From CAZIVP01 sp964542915 (lineage in GTDB: Bacteria; Calditrichota; Calditrichia; Calditrichales; Calditrichaceae), in the NCBI GenBank assembly GCA_964542915.1, contig CAZIVP010000012.1:1-64000 (forward strand): DNA of 64,000 bases, in the 5' to 3' direction. A program made the translations under genes and the position numbers. The notes below the pieces were generated by a model. It was not told the DNA's origin. It made no database searches and saw only the letters and a program-made list of their open reading frames with translations. Shown here piece after piece: positions 52,911 through 61,765 of this stretch. Within the stretch, counting starts at the first letter, position 1; each line of letters opens with the position of its first letter.

Positions 52911-53879
52911 TCAAACGTCCGGGACCGGATGAATTGCCTTCCCAGCCTCCAGGACTGAAACAATATTTTCGGCAGCCATTCTGGCCATTGCGCTGCGCGT
53001 TGCCAATGTTGCACTGCCGATATGCGGCAGTAATACAACGTTATCCAGGGGTAAAAGTAATTCATTGATCTGCGGTTCGTTTTCATACACATCCAACCCG
53101 GCGCCTGCAATTGTTTTGTGAAGCAAACATTCGGCCAATGCTTGTTCGTTCACAACCGCACCACGGGAGGTATTTATTAGATATGCCGTTGATTTCATTT
53201 GTTTAAGCCGGGATTCATCAAGCAGATGATAGGTTTCATCGGTTAAGGGGCAGTGTAATGAAACATAGTCGCTTTCCCTCAGGAGCTCATCCAATGGCGC
53301 CATCCGTGCTCCGGTTTCCTTTTCGAATGCCGGTTTTGATTGACGGGAGTAGTATAATATCGACATCTCAAATCCTCTCGCGCGGCGCGCCACCGCCTTA
53401 CCAATGCGTCCGGCGCCAACAATGCCAAGGGTTTTTCCACTAACATCGCCGCCCAGCAACAAGTGCGGCGTCCAGCCATTGAATTTACCCAAACGGACAA
53501 AACGATCACCCTCGGCCACTCGTTTGGAAACCGCCAACATCAACGCCCATGTTAAATCGGCGGTTGCATCCGTTAAAATATCCGGCGTATTGGTTACGAC
53601 AATGCCTTTTGATTTGGCGTAAGCCACATCGATATTGTTATAGCCCGCGGCATAGTTGGCAATTACTTTTAAATTTCTTGCCCGCTCAATCACTTCCTGA
53701 TCGATGGTATCCGAAAGAAGCGTAATAAAACCCGCTACGTCTTCAACATGCTTCATGATGATTGCTTTGCCGGGAGGCAAATCCGAATCATGAACGTTTA
53801 CCTGGAAACCTTTCTCTTGCAGTAATTTCAATCCCGATTTCGGAATACGTCGGGTGCAATAAATTTTTTCTCTTTTCAT
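52911..53879 (-). CDS. D-2-hydroxyacid dehydrogenase (glyoxylate/hydroxypyruvate reductase-like)
   Basis: The 322-residue NAD(P)-dependent enzyme has GIVGAGRIGKAVARRA, the substrate Arg in NTSRGAVVNE, Glu in YENEPQ and the catalytic His in LPHIGSAT. It fits glyoxylate or hydroxypyruvate reductases (GyaR type); other D-hydroxyacids are possible. GGGAG precedes the ATG. The MBL gene follows 61 bp later and may be in the same transcript. Confidence 0.88.
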   Translation of the reverse strand: MKREKIYCTRRIPKSGLKLLQEKGFQVNVHDSDLPPGKAIIMKHVEDVAGFITLLSDTIDQEVIERARNLKVIANYAAGYNNIDVAYAKSKGIVVTNTPDILTDATADLTWALMLAVSKRVAEGDRFVRLGKFNGWTPHLLLGGDVSGKTLGIVGAGRIGKAVARRARGFEMSILYYSRQSKPAFEKETGARMAPLDELLRESDYVSLHCPLTDETYHLLDESRLKQMKSTAYLINTSRGAVVNEQALAECLLHKTIAGAGLDVYENEPQINELLLPLDNVVLLPHIGSATLATRSAMARMAAENIVSVLEAGKAIHPVPDV

Positions 53880-53919
53880 ACATGCTCCCGGAACGGTTCA
53901 CATTAGTATTGTAGCATTG

Positions 53920-53948
53920 AATATAATCGAATAAACTGCACAACTCAA
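53920..53948 (-). promoter_or_regulatory. Promoter candidate for the dehydrogenase gene
   Basis: On the minus strand TTGAGT (53948-53943) and TATATT (53925-53920) are exactly 17 bp apart; transcription would start near 53913, about 34 nt before the ATG. Confidence 0.5.
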
Positions 53949-54282
53949 AATCATCCGCCGCCGAGACGTGACGGCAATCATTGAGCAGGAAGTTAATTGT
54001 TTATAATAATTGAATTGTGCATTAATAAACAAATTTGGATAATTGGTCAGGAACGTTTAAACTTACAACTTTTATTAAGACGATAGCTTAATTTTGTCTA
54101 TTTTTGAATTTTTGTGCAACATTTAACGTTAACCCGAATAACATTCTTAGCATAATCATCTCACGACGTACTAATATTGAAAATCGATCCAATTGATTTG
54201 AAGTCATTCTGACCGTATCCAAAGGGAGAAAACTGAGAGAGATGATGCAAGAGCCGGTTCGTAACTAAAGATAATAACCAAC

Positions 54283-54444
54283 ATGAAACTGCAATATATT
54301 GTTTCAAGTAATCAATACACGCGATTTGTATATGCCTTGCGGAAATTAAACGTGTTTCCATTTTCATTAAAAAGAGGAATCGATGACGGTTGGGACATCA
54401 GAAGAAGGGCTCAAATTGATAATGTAAAAGGTTCAACGCATTAA
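54283..54444 (+). CDS. Doubtful small ORF (53 residues)
   Basis: The frame from ATG 54283 reads MKLQYIVSSNQYTRFVYALR and on to a TAA at 54442-54444, with a basic, plausible composition. No Shine-Dalgarno sequence precedes it. It ends 21 bp before the TlpA-like gene. Kept at low confidence only because the region is otherwise empty. Confidence 0.15.
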   Translation: MKLQYIVSSNQYTRFVYALRKLNVFPFSLKRGIDDGWDIRRRAQIDNVKGSTH

Positions 54445-54465
54445 AAGAAATTAAGGGAATAAGAT

Positions 54466-54954
54466 ATGAACGTTAACTATAAGCGTATGATGTTTGTCTT
54501 TATCTTGCTGGGAATATCCATAATGCCTGGACATTCCCGAGAATTTAAACAGGCGCCTTCATTTCAGTTAACCGATTTAAAAGGCAACACCGTTTCTCTT
54601 AACGTTTATAAAGGCGATATTGTGATTCTTAATTTTTGGGCATCCTGGTGCGCACCCTGCATTAAAGAAATGCCCGCCCTGCAAAAAATACATGAATATT
54701 ACAAAGACAAAGGGTTACAGGTACTGGGGGTTGCCGTGGTTTCCAATCCGGAGGATATACCGGATATCGTCAATAAAACCGGCGTTCGATATCCCATCCT
54801 CATCGGAAATAAACAACTTATTGCCGATTACGGATACTTTACCTCGATTCCACACACCTTTATATTGAACCGTTCGGGGCAAATTGTTCACGAAATATCG
54901 GGCAGGGCCAACTTCCGCGAATATAAACGCGTTCTGCAACAATGGCTGCCCTGA
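54466..54954 (+). CDS. TlpA/ResA-like thiol-disulfide oxidoreductase
   Basis: The 162-residue thioredoxin-fold protein has an N-terminal export signal (RMMFVFILLGISIMPGHS) and the redox motif WCAPC in NFWASWCAPCIKEMP, with the later cis-Pro in SIPHTFIL. It should work in the periplasm, keeping cysteines reduced or assisting cytochrome maturation; no ccm genes are nearby. AAGGGA upstream of the ATG. Confidence 0.88.
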   Translation: MNVNYKRMMFVFILLGISIMPGHSREFKQAPSFQLTDLKGNTVSLNVYKGDIVILNFWASWCAPCIKEMPALQKIHEYYKDKGLQVLGVAVVSNPEDIPDIVNKTGVRYPILIGNKQLIADYGYFTSIPHTFILNRSGQIVHEISGRANFREYKRVLQQWLP

Positions 54955-55008
54955 TCTGTTTCAGTAAACAATACACGTATCAGACAAAACAGCAGAAACC
55001 AATATGCC

Positions 55009-56199
55009 ATGCAGAAACTTTCATATTTAACGGAAAAGAGCTCCCGTTCCGTGTTAGGCCTTATGTCCGGAACATCATGCGATGGGCTGGACATCGCACA
55101 AATCGAAATAAACGGAAGCGGGTTAGAGACCCAATTCACCTTTCAACGTGGAAAAAGTTACGCCTACACACAGGCTCAAAAAGAAACTATTCTGAGGGCC
55201 ATGCAGCCGGGAGCAGCAACTCCCAAAACACTAAGCCAGCTTAACTTTTATCTTGCGCACGTTTGGTCCGAAATGATCAATCGTTTTATGTTAGAACACG
55301 AACTCGTTCCCGAAGCCATTGATTTTATTGGCAGTCATGGCCAAACGATTTGGCATCAACCCAATCCTGAGGGCTTTGCAGATCGTTCGATCACTTCCAC
55401 GCTGCAACTGGGCGATCCTTCGGTTTTGGCCAATCTAACCAACATCACGGTAATCGGCGATTTCCGTGTGGCCGATATGGCGCTCGGCGGTCAGGGCGCA
55501 CCGTTAATTCCGTTTTTCGATTGGATTTTTTTCTCGCGATTTCAAAAAAATATACTGGCGCTGAACATCGGAGGCATTTCAAACGCCACCTTTGTACCGG
55601 ATGACGGCGATTTTAACAAGCTCATCGCATTTGATTGCGGACCCGGCAATATGCTGATCGATCAGCTCACTCAGGACTTGTTCGATCGCCCGTATGATAA
55701 GGACGCAGCCATCGCAACGCAGGGATCCTTAAATACCGAATTATTCAACTATCTAAAGCGCCTGGACGCCTTTGTGGAGCAAACGCCGCCCAAATCAACC
55801 GGTCGCGAATATTACGGCAATGATTTCGTTGCAAAAATCAAGGCATTCGCCGGGAAGCATGCCGTTGCGCCAGAAGATATTATACACACCGTTTCAGAGT
55901 GGACGGTCTATGCCGTTCATCGCAATTATGAGCAATTTATTTTACCTCAGGGTCAATTGCAGAATCTTGCCGTCGGCGGAGGCGGTGCACACAATCCCTT
56001 CATCATGAGGCGATTACAGGATTATTTTAAAGACGCCGGCGTTAGTCGCGTAAAAGCGTTTGACCTCAATGAAGATTTTAAGGAAGCCATTGGATTTGCC
56101 GTTATGGCTAATGAAACCGTTCACGGGCAGACCAGTAATGTAGCCCATCTTAGTGGCGCAAGCCGACCTGCAATTTTAGGTAAAATTTGTCTGGTTTAA
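55009..56199 (+). CDS. anmK: Anhydro-N-acetylmuramic acid kinase
   Basis: The 396-residue sugar kinase has GLMSGTSCDGLDIA (ATP-binding), ELVPEAIDFIGSHGQTIWHQP, LALNIGGISNATFV, DCGPGNMLID and LAVGGGGAHNP. It converts 1,6-anhydro-MurNAc from cell-wall turnover into MurNAc 6-phosphate. No obvious ribosome site precedes the ATG. The B3/4 gene follows 19 bp later. Confidence 0.95.
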   Translation: MQKLSYLTEKSSRSVLGLMSGTSCDGLDIAQIEINGSGLETQFTFQRGKSYAYTQAQKETILRAMQPGAATPKTLSQLNFYLAHVWSEMINRFMLEHELVPEAIDFIGSHGQTIWHQPNPEGFADRSITSTLQLGDPSVLANLTNITVIGDFRVADMALGGQGAPLIPFFDWIFFSRFQKNILALNIGGISNATFVPDDGDFNKLIAFDCGPGNMLIDQLTQDLFDRPYDKDAAIATQGSLNTELFNYLKRLDAFVEQTPPKSTGREYYGNDFVAKIKAFAGKHAVAPEDIIHTVSEWTVYAVHRNYEQFILPQGQLQNLAVGGGGAHNPFIMRRLQDYFKDAGVSRVKAFDLNEDFKEAIGFAVMANETVHGQTSNVAHLSGASRPAILGKICLV

Positions 56200-56218
56200 T
56201 TATTATGTTTGTTATGGC

Positions 56219-56893
56219 ATGATACGTTTTCAAGCATCCCAAATTATCAAAGAACGCATCAGCGGGCTGAAACTTGGTTTATTGCAAGCCGGAGGCGTTA
56301 CGATTCGCCCATCGGGTGAACCGTTTGATCAGGCCATTGAAAAACTCAGAAACCAGCTCAGGCAGAAGTTTGCGGAAATTGCGCCGTCTGAAGATACGAT
56401 CGTCGGCCATGTTCGACGTATGTACCGACGCATCGGTTGGGAACCCACCAAATACCGCCCTTCCTCCGAGAAATTAATACGTCGGCTGTTAAAGAATCAA
56501 TCCCTCTACCGAATCAATAATTTTGTGGATTACGGAAATTTGGCGTCGGCCTCTTTTCACCTGCCCATGGGCCTTTATGACTCGGAAGCGATTGAGGGCC
56601 AACCTGTCATGGATGTGGGCGGCCTGGATGAATCCTACACTTCCATTGCAGGCAACAATAGCCGGGCAACCGGTAAAATGATATTGCGGGATGCGGTTGG
56701 AATTTTCGGAAATCCAACGGCGGATTCGGCGCGCACGGCCCTAACCGAACAAAGTTGTAACATCCTTGCGGTTTTCTTTTGTCCGCCTGAAGTAAGCGAA
56801 GATTATCTAAAACAAACCCTGGAGACACTCGAACGCTATTACCGGAATTTCTGTAAGGAAAAACCGGCGACCCATATACAGGTTATCTCCTGA
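56219..56893 (+). CDS. Standalone B3/4 domain protein
   Basis: The 224-residue protein resembles the B3/4 editing-type domain of phenylalanyl-tRNA synthetase beta chain: RMYRRIGWEPTKYRPSSEKLIRRLL, INNFVDYGNLASASFHLPMGLYD and SRATGKMILRDA. Free-standing members may deacylate mischarged tRNA, but this is not established here. It directly follows anmK and ends 8 bp from the convergent subtilase gene. Confidence 0.8.
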   Translation: MIRFQASQIIKERISGLKLGLLQAGGVTIRPSGEPFDQAIEKLRNQLRQKFAEIAPSEDTIVGHVRRMYRRIGWEPTKYRPSSEKLIRRLLKNQSLYRINNFVDYGNLASASFHLPMGLYDSEAIEGQPVMDVGGLDESYTSIAGNNSRATGKMILRDAVGIFGNPTADSARTALTEQSCNILAVFFCPPEVSEDYLKQTLETLERYYRNFCKEKPATHIQVIS

Positions 56894-56901
56894 TCTCCTT
56901 G

Positions 56902-58617
56902 TTATTTCAATAGAATCAACTTTTTAGCTTTACGGTATTCCAGACCCGTCTGTAAATCTTTTACCGACAGCACATATACATATAAACCCGATGAAAAGCG
57001 ACCGAGTCGATACGTCCGCTCAAACGTGCTGGCGTCATGAAAACCCTTGTATAACGTTTCAATACGACGTCCGGACAGATCGTATAAATGAAGCCCGACC
57101 AGGCTTTCTTTTTTAATTCGGAAACGTATGGTGGTGACGCTATTAAACGGGTTCGGGAAATTCTGCGCCAAATAGATAAATTCACCTTCCGGAATGCGAA
57201 TTTTTTCTTTGAAAGCCATGGTATCGGCTATATAAAAAGCTTTTTCAATATTAACGATGCCATAACCCAACAAATTATCAGGATCGTTCGCACGTGAAGC
57301 ACTACGTTTCAGAACCTTATATATTTCCGGAGCTGAGAGTTTGGGATAGGCGCTTAGGAGCGCCGCCGCCGCACCGGCAGCCAACGGACACGAGAAGGAA
57401 GTCCCGTTCGCCCGTCGAAAGCCCGAGGTGTCCCGGTAGCTTGCTGTCACCACCGAAGCGCCCATTGCCGCAATATCCGGTTTGATGCGCCGGTCATAGG
57501 AAGGCCCTACGGATGAGAAAGAGGCCCGCGTCCCATCGGCGGTAACCGCTGCTACCGCTATCACATGATCTCCGTCAGCAGGTGCAATCAACGTGTTATG
57601 GTTTTTGTTGAAACCTTCGTTACCGGCGGAATTGAAAATAGCCAATCCCTTTGAAAAGGCCATATCGGCGGCTACCGTTGTAACGGCTGTTTCGCCGTCC
57701 ATATCCTCGTAGCTGTACCAATCAATATAACCCACTGAACTACTGACAATGTCTGCACCGCGCCGTTCCGCCCATTCCAAACCGGCCACCCAATAATCTT
57801 CTTCGGCTTCCGTTTCACTGCCATTTTCTTCGGTTTTGGCAAGCAGATACTGAGCTTCAAAAGCGGGTCCGATCAACGCACCGGGGACATACCCGGCAAT
57901 CGTCGAGAGCGTCATCGTCCCGTGCCAACCTTCATTTGCCTTCAATCCGCTGTCATCCACGCTTTGATCATCATGGATGAAATCGTATGTGTCCAGTACA
58001 TTCAGATGTCGAAACGCACGGTGGTTCGTGAGCAAATTAAATCCATCATCCAGCATGGCGACGACAACCCCGTCACCATAAAAACCGCGCTCGTGCAGGA
58101 AGGGCACGCCGATTTGCTCCAGTTGCGTTTGTGAGGGCCCGTAATCCAGGTCTGCGGCTTTCCGCGTAACACCTGGTTCACGGCCCTTTATCAGCTTTGT
58201 ATCGGGTTGTGGGGGCAAGGGATGGTTTTTGCGGGCTACCGGTTGAATGTGTCGAACGCATGCCAACTGTCGCAATAAAGGTATGTGTTCCCTTTTAATG
58301 TTTGCCGAGACCGCATTAAGCCAGCGCGACCGTACACGTATCCGCTCCACATAAGGGCGTATGGCATCCACATACGGATTATACACTTTGCGGTCGCTGA
58401 TATCCAACAGCGCAGAATCAGGCCGGACTTTGGCTCTGCGTTTGAGCGTCCGGAAGCTGATATCCAGAGCGCTGCGCTCCAGTGTTGTATGAGCGGCACC
58501 TTTATCGACAAAAAAAATCCAATACGGTTCCACATCATCAACGTCTTGTGCGGAAAGAGTAACCGCAAAGATCGGGATTAAAATCAGAAGCTTTATGTAT
58601 AGCCGGATATTAATCAT
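56902..58617 (-). CDS. Secreted subtilisin-like serine protease with T9SS-type sorting tail
   Basis: The roughly 571-residue protein has a signal peptide (MINIRLYIKLLILIPIFAVTLSA). The S8 triad is Asp in VAMLDDG, His in GWHGTM, Ser in GTSFSC, with an oxyanion Asn in SAGNEG. The last 95 residues (FPNPFNSVTTIRF, LYDLSGRRIETL, GLYVYVLSV) form a beta domain of the type A sorting signal used by type IX secretion. It probably reaches the cell surface through that system. ATG at 58629 is an alternative start. Confidence 0.9.
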   Translation of the reverse strand: MINIRLYIKLLILIPIFAVTLSAQDVDDVEPYWIFFVDKGAAHTTLERSALDISFRTLKRRAKVRPDSALLDISDRKVYNPYVDAIRPYVERIRVRSRWLNAVSANIKREHIPLLRQLACVRHIQPVARKNHPLPPQPDTKLIKGREPGVTRKAADLDYGPSQTQLEQIGVPFLHERGFYGDGVVVAMLDDGFNLLTNHRAFRHLNVLDTYDFIHDDQSVDDSGLKANEGWHGTMTLSTIAGYVPGALIGPAFEAQYLLAKTEENGSETEAEEDYWVAGLEWAERRGADIVSSSVGYIDWYSYEDMDGETAVTTVAADMAFSKGLAIFNSAGNEGFNKNHNTLIAPADGDHVIAVAAVTADGTRASFSSVGPSYDRRIKPDIAAMGASVVTASYRDTSGFRRANGTSFSCPLAAGAAAALLSAYPKLSAPEIYKVLKRSASRANDPDNLLGYGIVNIEKAFYIADTMAFKEKIRIPEGEFIYLAQNFPNPFNSVTTIRFRIKKESLVGLHLYDLSGRRIETLYKGFHDASTFERTYRLGRFSSGLYVYVLSVKDLQTGLEYRKAKKLILLK

Positions 58618-59000
58618 GGTGTTAGGCATCCCTGCATTACCTGTGTTATTACGCAACATCGCTTAAAGATAGTGGCGCCGGTTTTGTAATTCAATCACAA
58701 TTCGTTCTTACCGTGCATTTTCATTCAGTTTGGTTTGTAACAGCAATTGATCGTCCAATGCTCTTTGAACCGTTTTAGACTGAGTTGAAACGGTAGAGTG
58801 GTTTTGACGATTCCTTCCGGAAGATTTCTTGTCGATTTGGTCGCCATCGTGCCTGTGCTCATTTGAAGGTCCAATTTGTAACTGAATTTGATTTTTTGAA
58901 GCTTTCTTATAAATTGCTTGTTATTTACAATTAACCGGATGTATGCAAAAACGTTCCGGGTTGGAAGAAGCCGCATTAGCTTAAATCAAGGAAAATTAAT
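58618..59000. other. Divergent intergenic region, subtilase and TerB/J-domain genes
   Basis: These roughly 380 bp carry the subtilase promoter candidate and another rightward candidate, TTGAAG (58896-58901) with TGTTAT (58919-58924) at 17 bp. An 83-codon minus-strand frame here lacks a ribosome site and was not accepted. Confidence 0.4.
58666..58694 (-). promoter_or_regulatory. Candidate promoter of the subtilase gene
   Basis: On the minus strand TTGAAT (58694-58689) and TATCTT (58671-58666) are 17 bp apart; transcription would start near 58659, just upstream of the preferred ATG, which argues against a start at 58659 itself. Confidence 0.4.
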
Positions 59001-59843
59001 ATGGGATTTTGGGGTAAAGCGATTGGTATTGGCGTCGGTTTTATGATGGGCGGACCACTGGGCGCTATTATGGGCGGCGCCCTCGGGCATATGTTCGACG
59101 TGGAAGCCGATGCATCAAAGGTTGGAAGCCGTCTGTTACGGTGTCCGCATTGCGGAAACGGTTTTGAAGTTTCAGGACAGTTTGACGGCTATTGTCCGGC
59201 GTGTGGGAAAGATTTAACGGCCTCTCGTCCTGACTCCGCTTACGACCGCCAGTTTGTTTTTTATGTGAGTCTGGCCTCCCTTGCGGCAAAAATGGCCAAA
59301 GCCGACGGCGTTGTTACCGAGAATGAGGTTAAAGCCTTCGATCAATTTGTGCGAACGCAATTGGGGCTAAACGTTGAAGAACGAAAAATTGTCGCCAAAT
59401 TATTTAATGAAGCCAAACAATCATCGGTGGACGGGCAGGCGGTAGCTCGCCAGTTTAAAGATTTAATCGGCTACCAACCAGAAGTCCTGCAAACAATGGT
59501 ACATCTTCTTTTCCGAATCGCAATGGCGGACGGTAAGTTTCAGGAGGCCGAAGAGCGCTATATCCGGCAGGTTGCTTCGATCTTCGGGCTTTCGCAAACC
59601 GATTACGATCAAATTAAAGCCTTATTTATCAAAGATGATCACAGGGCCTATCAAATTCTTGGCGTTACGCCGCAGTCGACGGACACCGAAATTAAGAAAG
59701 CATACAAAAAACTGGTCAATGAATACCATCCCGACCGCTTAACAGCCAAGGGTGTGCCTGAAGATTTTATCAAATTTGCCAATGAAAAAATGGCTGAAAT
59801 TAACGGGGCTTATAAACAAATTAGGGAACAACGCGGCTTTTAA
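59001..59843 (+). CDS. TerB/DnaJ-domain protein with zinc ribbon
   Basis: The 280-residue protein has a glycine-zipper hydrophobic N-terminus (about 5-33), a zinc-ribbon with CPHC (48-51) and CPAC (65-68), a TerB-like helical domain (about 82-205, with AKADGVVTENEVKAFDQF) and a C-terminal J domain (about 213-280; HPD at 243-245). This resembles DjlA, plus an extra zinc ribbon. It should engage DnaK at the membrane. AAGGA precedes the ATG. Confidence 0.85.
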   Translation: MGFWGKAIGIGVGFMMGGPLGAIMGGALGHMFDVEADASKVGSRLLRCPHCGNGFEVSGQFDGYCPACGKDLTASRPDSAYDRQFVFYVSLASLAAKMAKADGVVTENEVKAFDQFVRTQLGLNVEERKIVAKLFNEAKQSSVDGQAVARQFKDLIGYQPEVLQTMVHLLFRIAMADGKFQEAEERYIRQVASIFGLSQTDYDQIKALFIKDDHRAYQILGVTPQSTDTEIKKAYKKLVNEYHPDRLTAKGVPEDFIKFANEKMAEINGAYKQIREQRGF

Positions 59844-59975
59844 TCGAAACCCAGTAAGACGCCGTCCCGATACTGCCAAAATAAGATATCAAGCAATTAA
59901 CCCTGCAGTGTGCCAACGTTTGCCGTATGGCTTTTTAGAGTCGATGAATAACTGAATGTGCCGCTTAGCCTGGAA

Positions 59976-61499
59976 TCAATAATCGAACTCTAATTCATGA
60001 GTGTTTCTAAAATCGTAAAAGGTTTTACGCTTTAAATCGGCTAATAAGAGTTTATAACTGATCAAAGCGCTGAGGCGCGAGTTATACGCCTGGCTCAGAC
60101 GGTTACGATCAAGGGCCAGAGACTGGCTGTTGATATCTCCGTTCGCAAAGCGCTCGCGACTTATCGAGAAGCTTCGTTCGGCAATTTCCACACTTTTATT
60201 CAATAGATCTAAACGTTTCAGACTGCTGCGGAGGCGGTTAACCGTATCCCTTATATCGCGCTCCACCGTCACTTTTTCATCGTTTAATTGCAGCCGGGCC
60301 TGGCGTAACCGCGCTTCGGCGGCATGCACTTCCGCCTCATTCACGCCCCAGTCCCACAATGGGATATTCAAAGTTAGTGCGATACCACGATTTCCGGGAC
60401 GCCGTTTCAGTTCCCGCCAGGCGTTTTCGAAGTTATCGTAAACAGGGATATGATCCGCCTGTTCTTCAACTCCAATAAAATCGTAATAAGCCGAAATGGT
60501 CCCTGTGATCTGATGATTAACACGCGTACTTTTAATATCGATTTTAGCCTGTTCCCGCTGGATTTCCCGTTCCCGGATTTCCAGCCGGTTCTTCATACCA
60601 TACATCAATGCCGTGTCTAAATCCACATGAACCCGTGTAAAACTCAAATCGGTCTCGATTATGACAGAATCTGCCAGATTAATCCTCAGTAGTTGTTTCA
60701 GATGATTGGCCTCGGCGCGACGGTTGGAAACCGCAATATCATAATCGTTCGCCGCTTCACCCAGGTCCACTTCCATCTGGAGCGCCTCAACCTCAGCGAT
60801 AACGCCGGCTTTAAATTTATTTTTTGCCAGTTCTGCAGCCTCTTGTTGTTGCTCAAAGGTTTGTTTTGCAATCTTTTCCCGTTCGAGCGCCTGTAACAAG
60901 TTGTAATAGGCCTGCGTTATACGATAGTTCAAATCCAGACGGGCGCGGGTTAAACGCCGTTTCGATAATTCATGATTCAAACGCGCCTGTTTTAAGGAGG
61001 TTTGCAGATGATTGTAAGCATACAGAGCCTCGATCGGCTGCTCCAAACCAATCCGTGTATTTAAACGTGTAGATTGTTTATTCTTAAAATAATCCTCAAT
61101 GCGATATACGCCGGAGCTAATGTAAACCGAACCGTCTGTGGGCAGGGGTTGGCTGATACGCACATTACCGGAATAAATCGCCTGTTTTACAGGAAAGTAA
61201 TAAGTACCGGTGCTGTCCTGTATGCTGGAGATCGTTTCGCTGTAATCGGGAGCCGTCAGTCGCATATCTACCTGTGTTTTAAAGCGATTAACCACCGCCT
61301 TCAGTTCAAATTCTGCGATACGAAAATCTTCCGTAAGCTTCCTAATTTGTGTATTGTTTTCCTCTGCAATGCGCTGACACTCTTCCAGTTTTAAATAATG
61401 TACTTGTGCAAAATCCGTTGCAAAAAGCGGGAGAACGCCCGCCAATAAAATCACCGTTATAGTAAGACCTGGTTTTTGAAAAATTCGATAAGAGTACAT
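59976..61499 (-). CDS. TolC-family outer-membrane channel protein
   Basis: The 507-residue protein has a signal peptide (FQKPGLTITVILLAGVLPLFA) and two long alpha-helical repeats (YNLLQALEREKIAKQTFEQQ, LRQARLQLNDEKVTVERDI, RERFANGDINSQSLALDRNR) of the TolC fold. It is the outer-membrane part of an export or efflux pump; the inner-membrane partner and adaptor are not in this window. AGGAG precedes the ATG. Confidence 0.88.
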   Translation of the reverse strand: MYSYRIFQKPGLTITVILLAGVLPLFATDFAQVHYLKLEECQRIAEENNTQIRKLTEDFRIAEFELKAVVNRFKTQVDMRLTAPDYSETISSIQDSTGTYYFPVKQAIYSGNVRISQPLPTDGSVYISSGVYRIEDYFKNKQSTRLNTRIGLEQPIEALYAYNHLQTSLKQARLNHELSKRRLTRARLDLNYRITQAYYNLLQALEREKIAKQTFEQQQEAAELAKNKFKAGVIAEVEALQMEVDLGEAANDYDIAVSNRRAEANHLKQLLRINLADSVIIETDLSFTRVHVDLDTALMYGMKNRLEIREREIQREQAKIDIKSTRVNHQITGTISAYYDFIGVEEQADHIPVYDNFENAWRELKRRPGNRGIALTLNIPLWDWGVNEAEVHAAEARLRQARLQLNDEKVTVERDIRDTVNRLRSSLKRLDLLNKSVEIAERSFSISRERFANGDINSQSLALDRNRLSQAYNSRLSALISYKLLLADLKRKTFYDFRNTHELEFDY

Positions 61500-61765
61500 T
61501 TTTCAACTCCTGCAGCCAATTATATGAATCGAGAGAGTGTTCGCCGCGTTAATCCATATCAAAACGCAGGCATAAAATTCATGCGGTTTTAATGCATTCG
61601 CCTCTTAAATTTAAGTGCTCCGATATAGAAATTCTAACGATTTTTACTGCCATACAAAAACAAATCAACATTTTTCAACAAAACAGTCTCATTGTAATAT
61701 AAAGAGATACGGCTTGGATATTGGGTAGTAATGCAAGCGAAATGCTTTAAAAGTTAATATTTATC

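Larger units (their letters stand above)
53880..54465. other. Long divergent intergenic region
   Basis: These 586 bp are the longest gap in the window. They include the dehydrogenase promoter candidate and a 53-codon plus-strand ORF (listed). A 68-codon minus-strand frame (54161-54367) has no ribosome site and I do not accept it. A+T-rich sequence (54000-54130) might hold further regulatory sites. Confidence 0.4.

Noticed and set aside
52850..53110. Longer N-terminus for the MBL hydrolase
   Set aside because: It overlaps the dehydrogenase gene in another frame, and a good ribosome site supports the start at 52849.
54161..54367. 68-codon minus-strand frame
   Set aside because: No ribosome site and unlikely composition; the region is A+T-rich non-coding sequence.
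58725..58976. 83-codon minus-strand frame
   Set aside because: There is no ribosome site, no recognisable domain and it covers promoter candidates for both neighbours.
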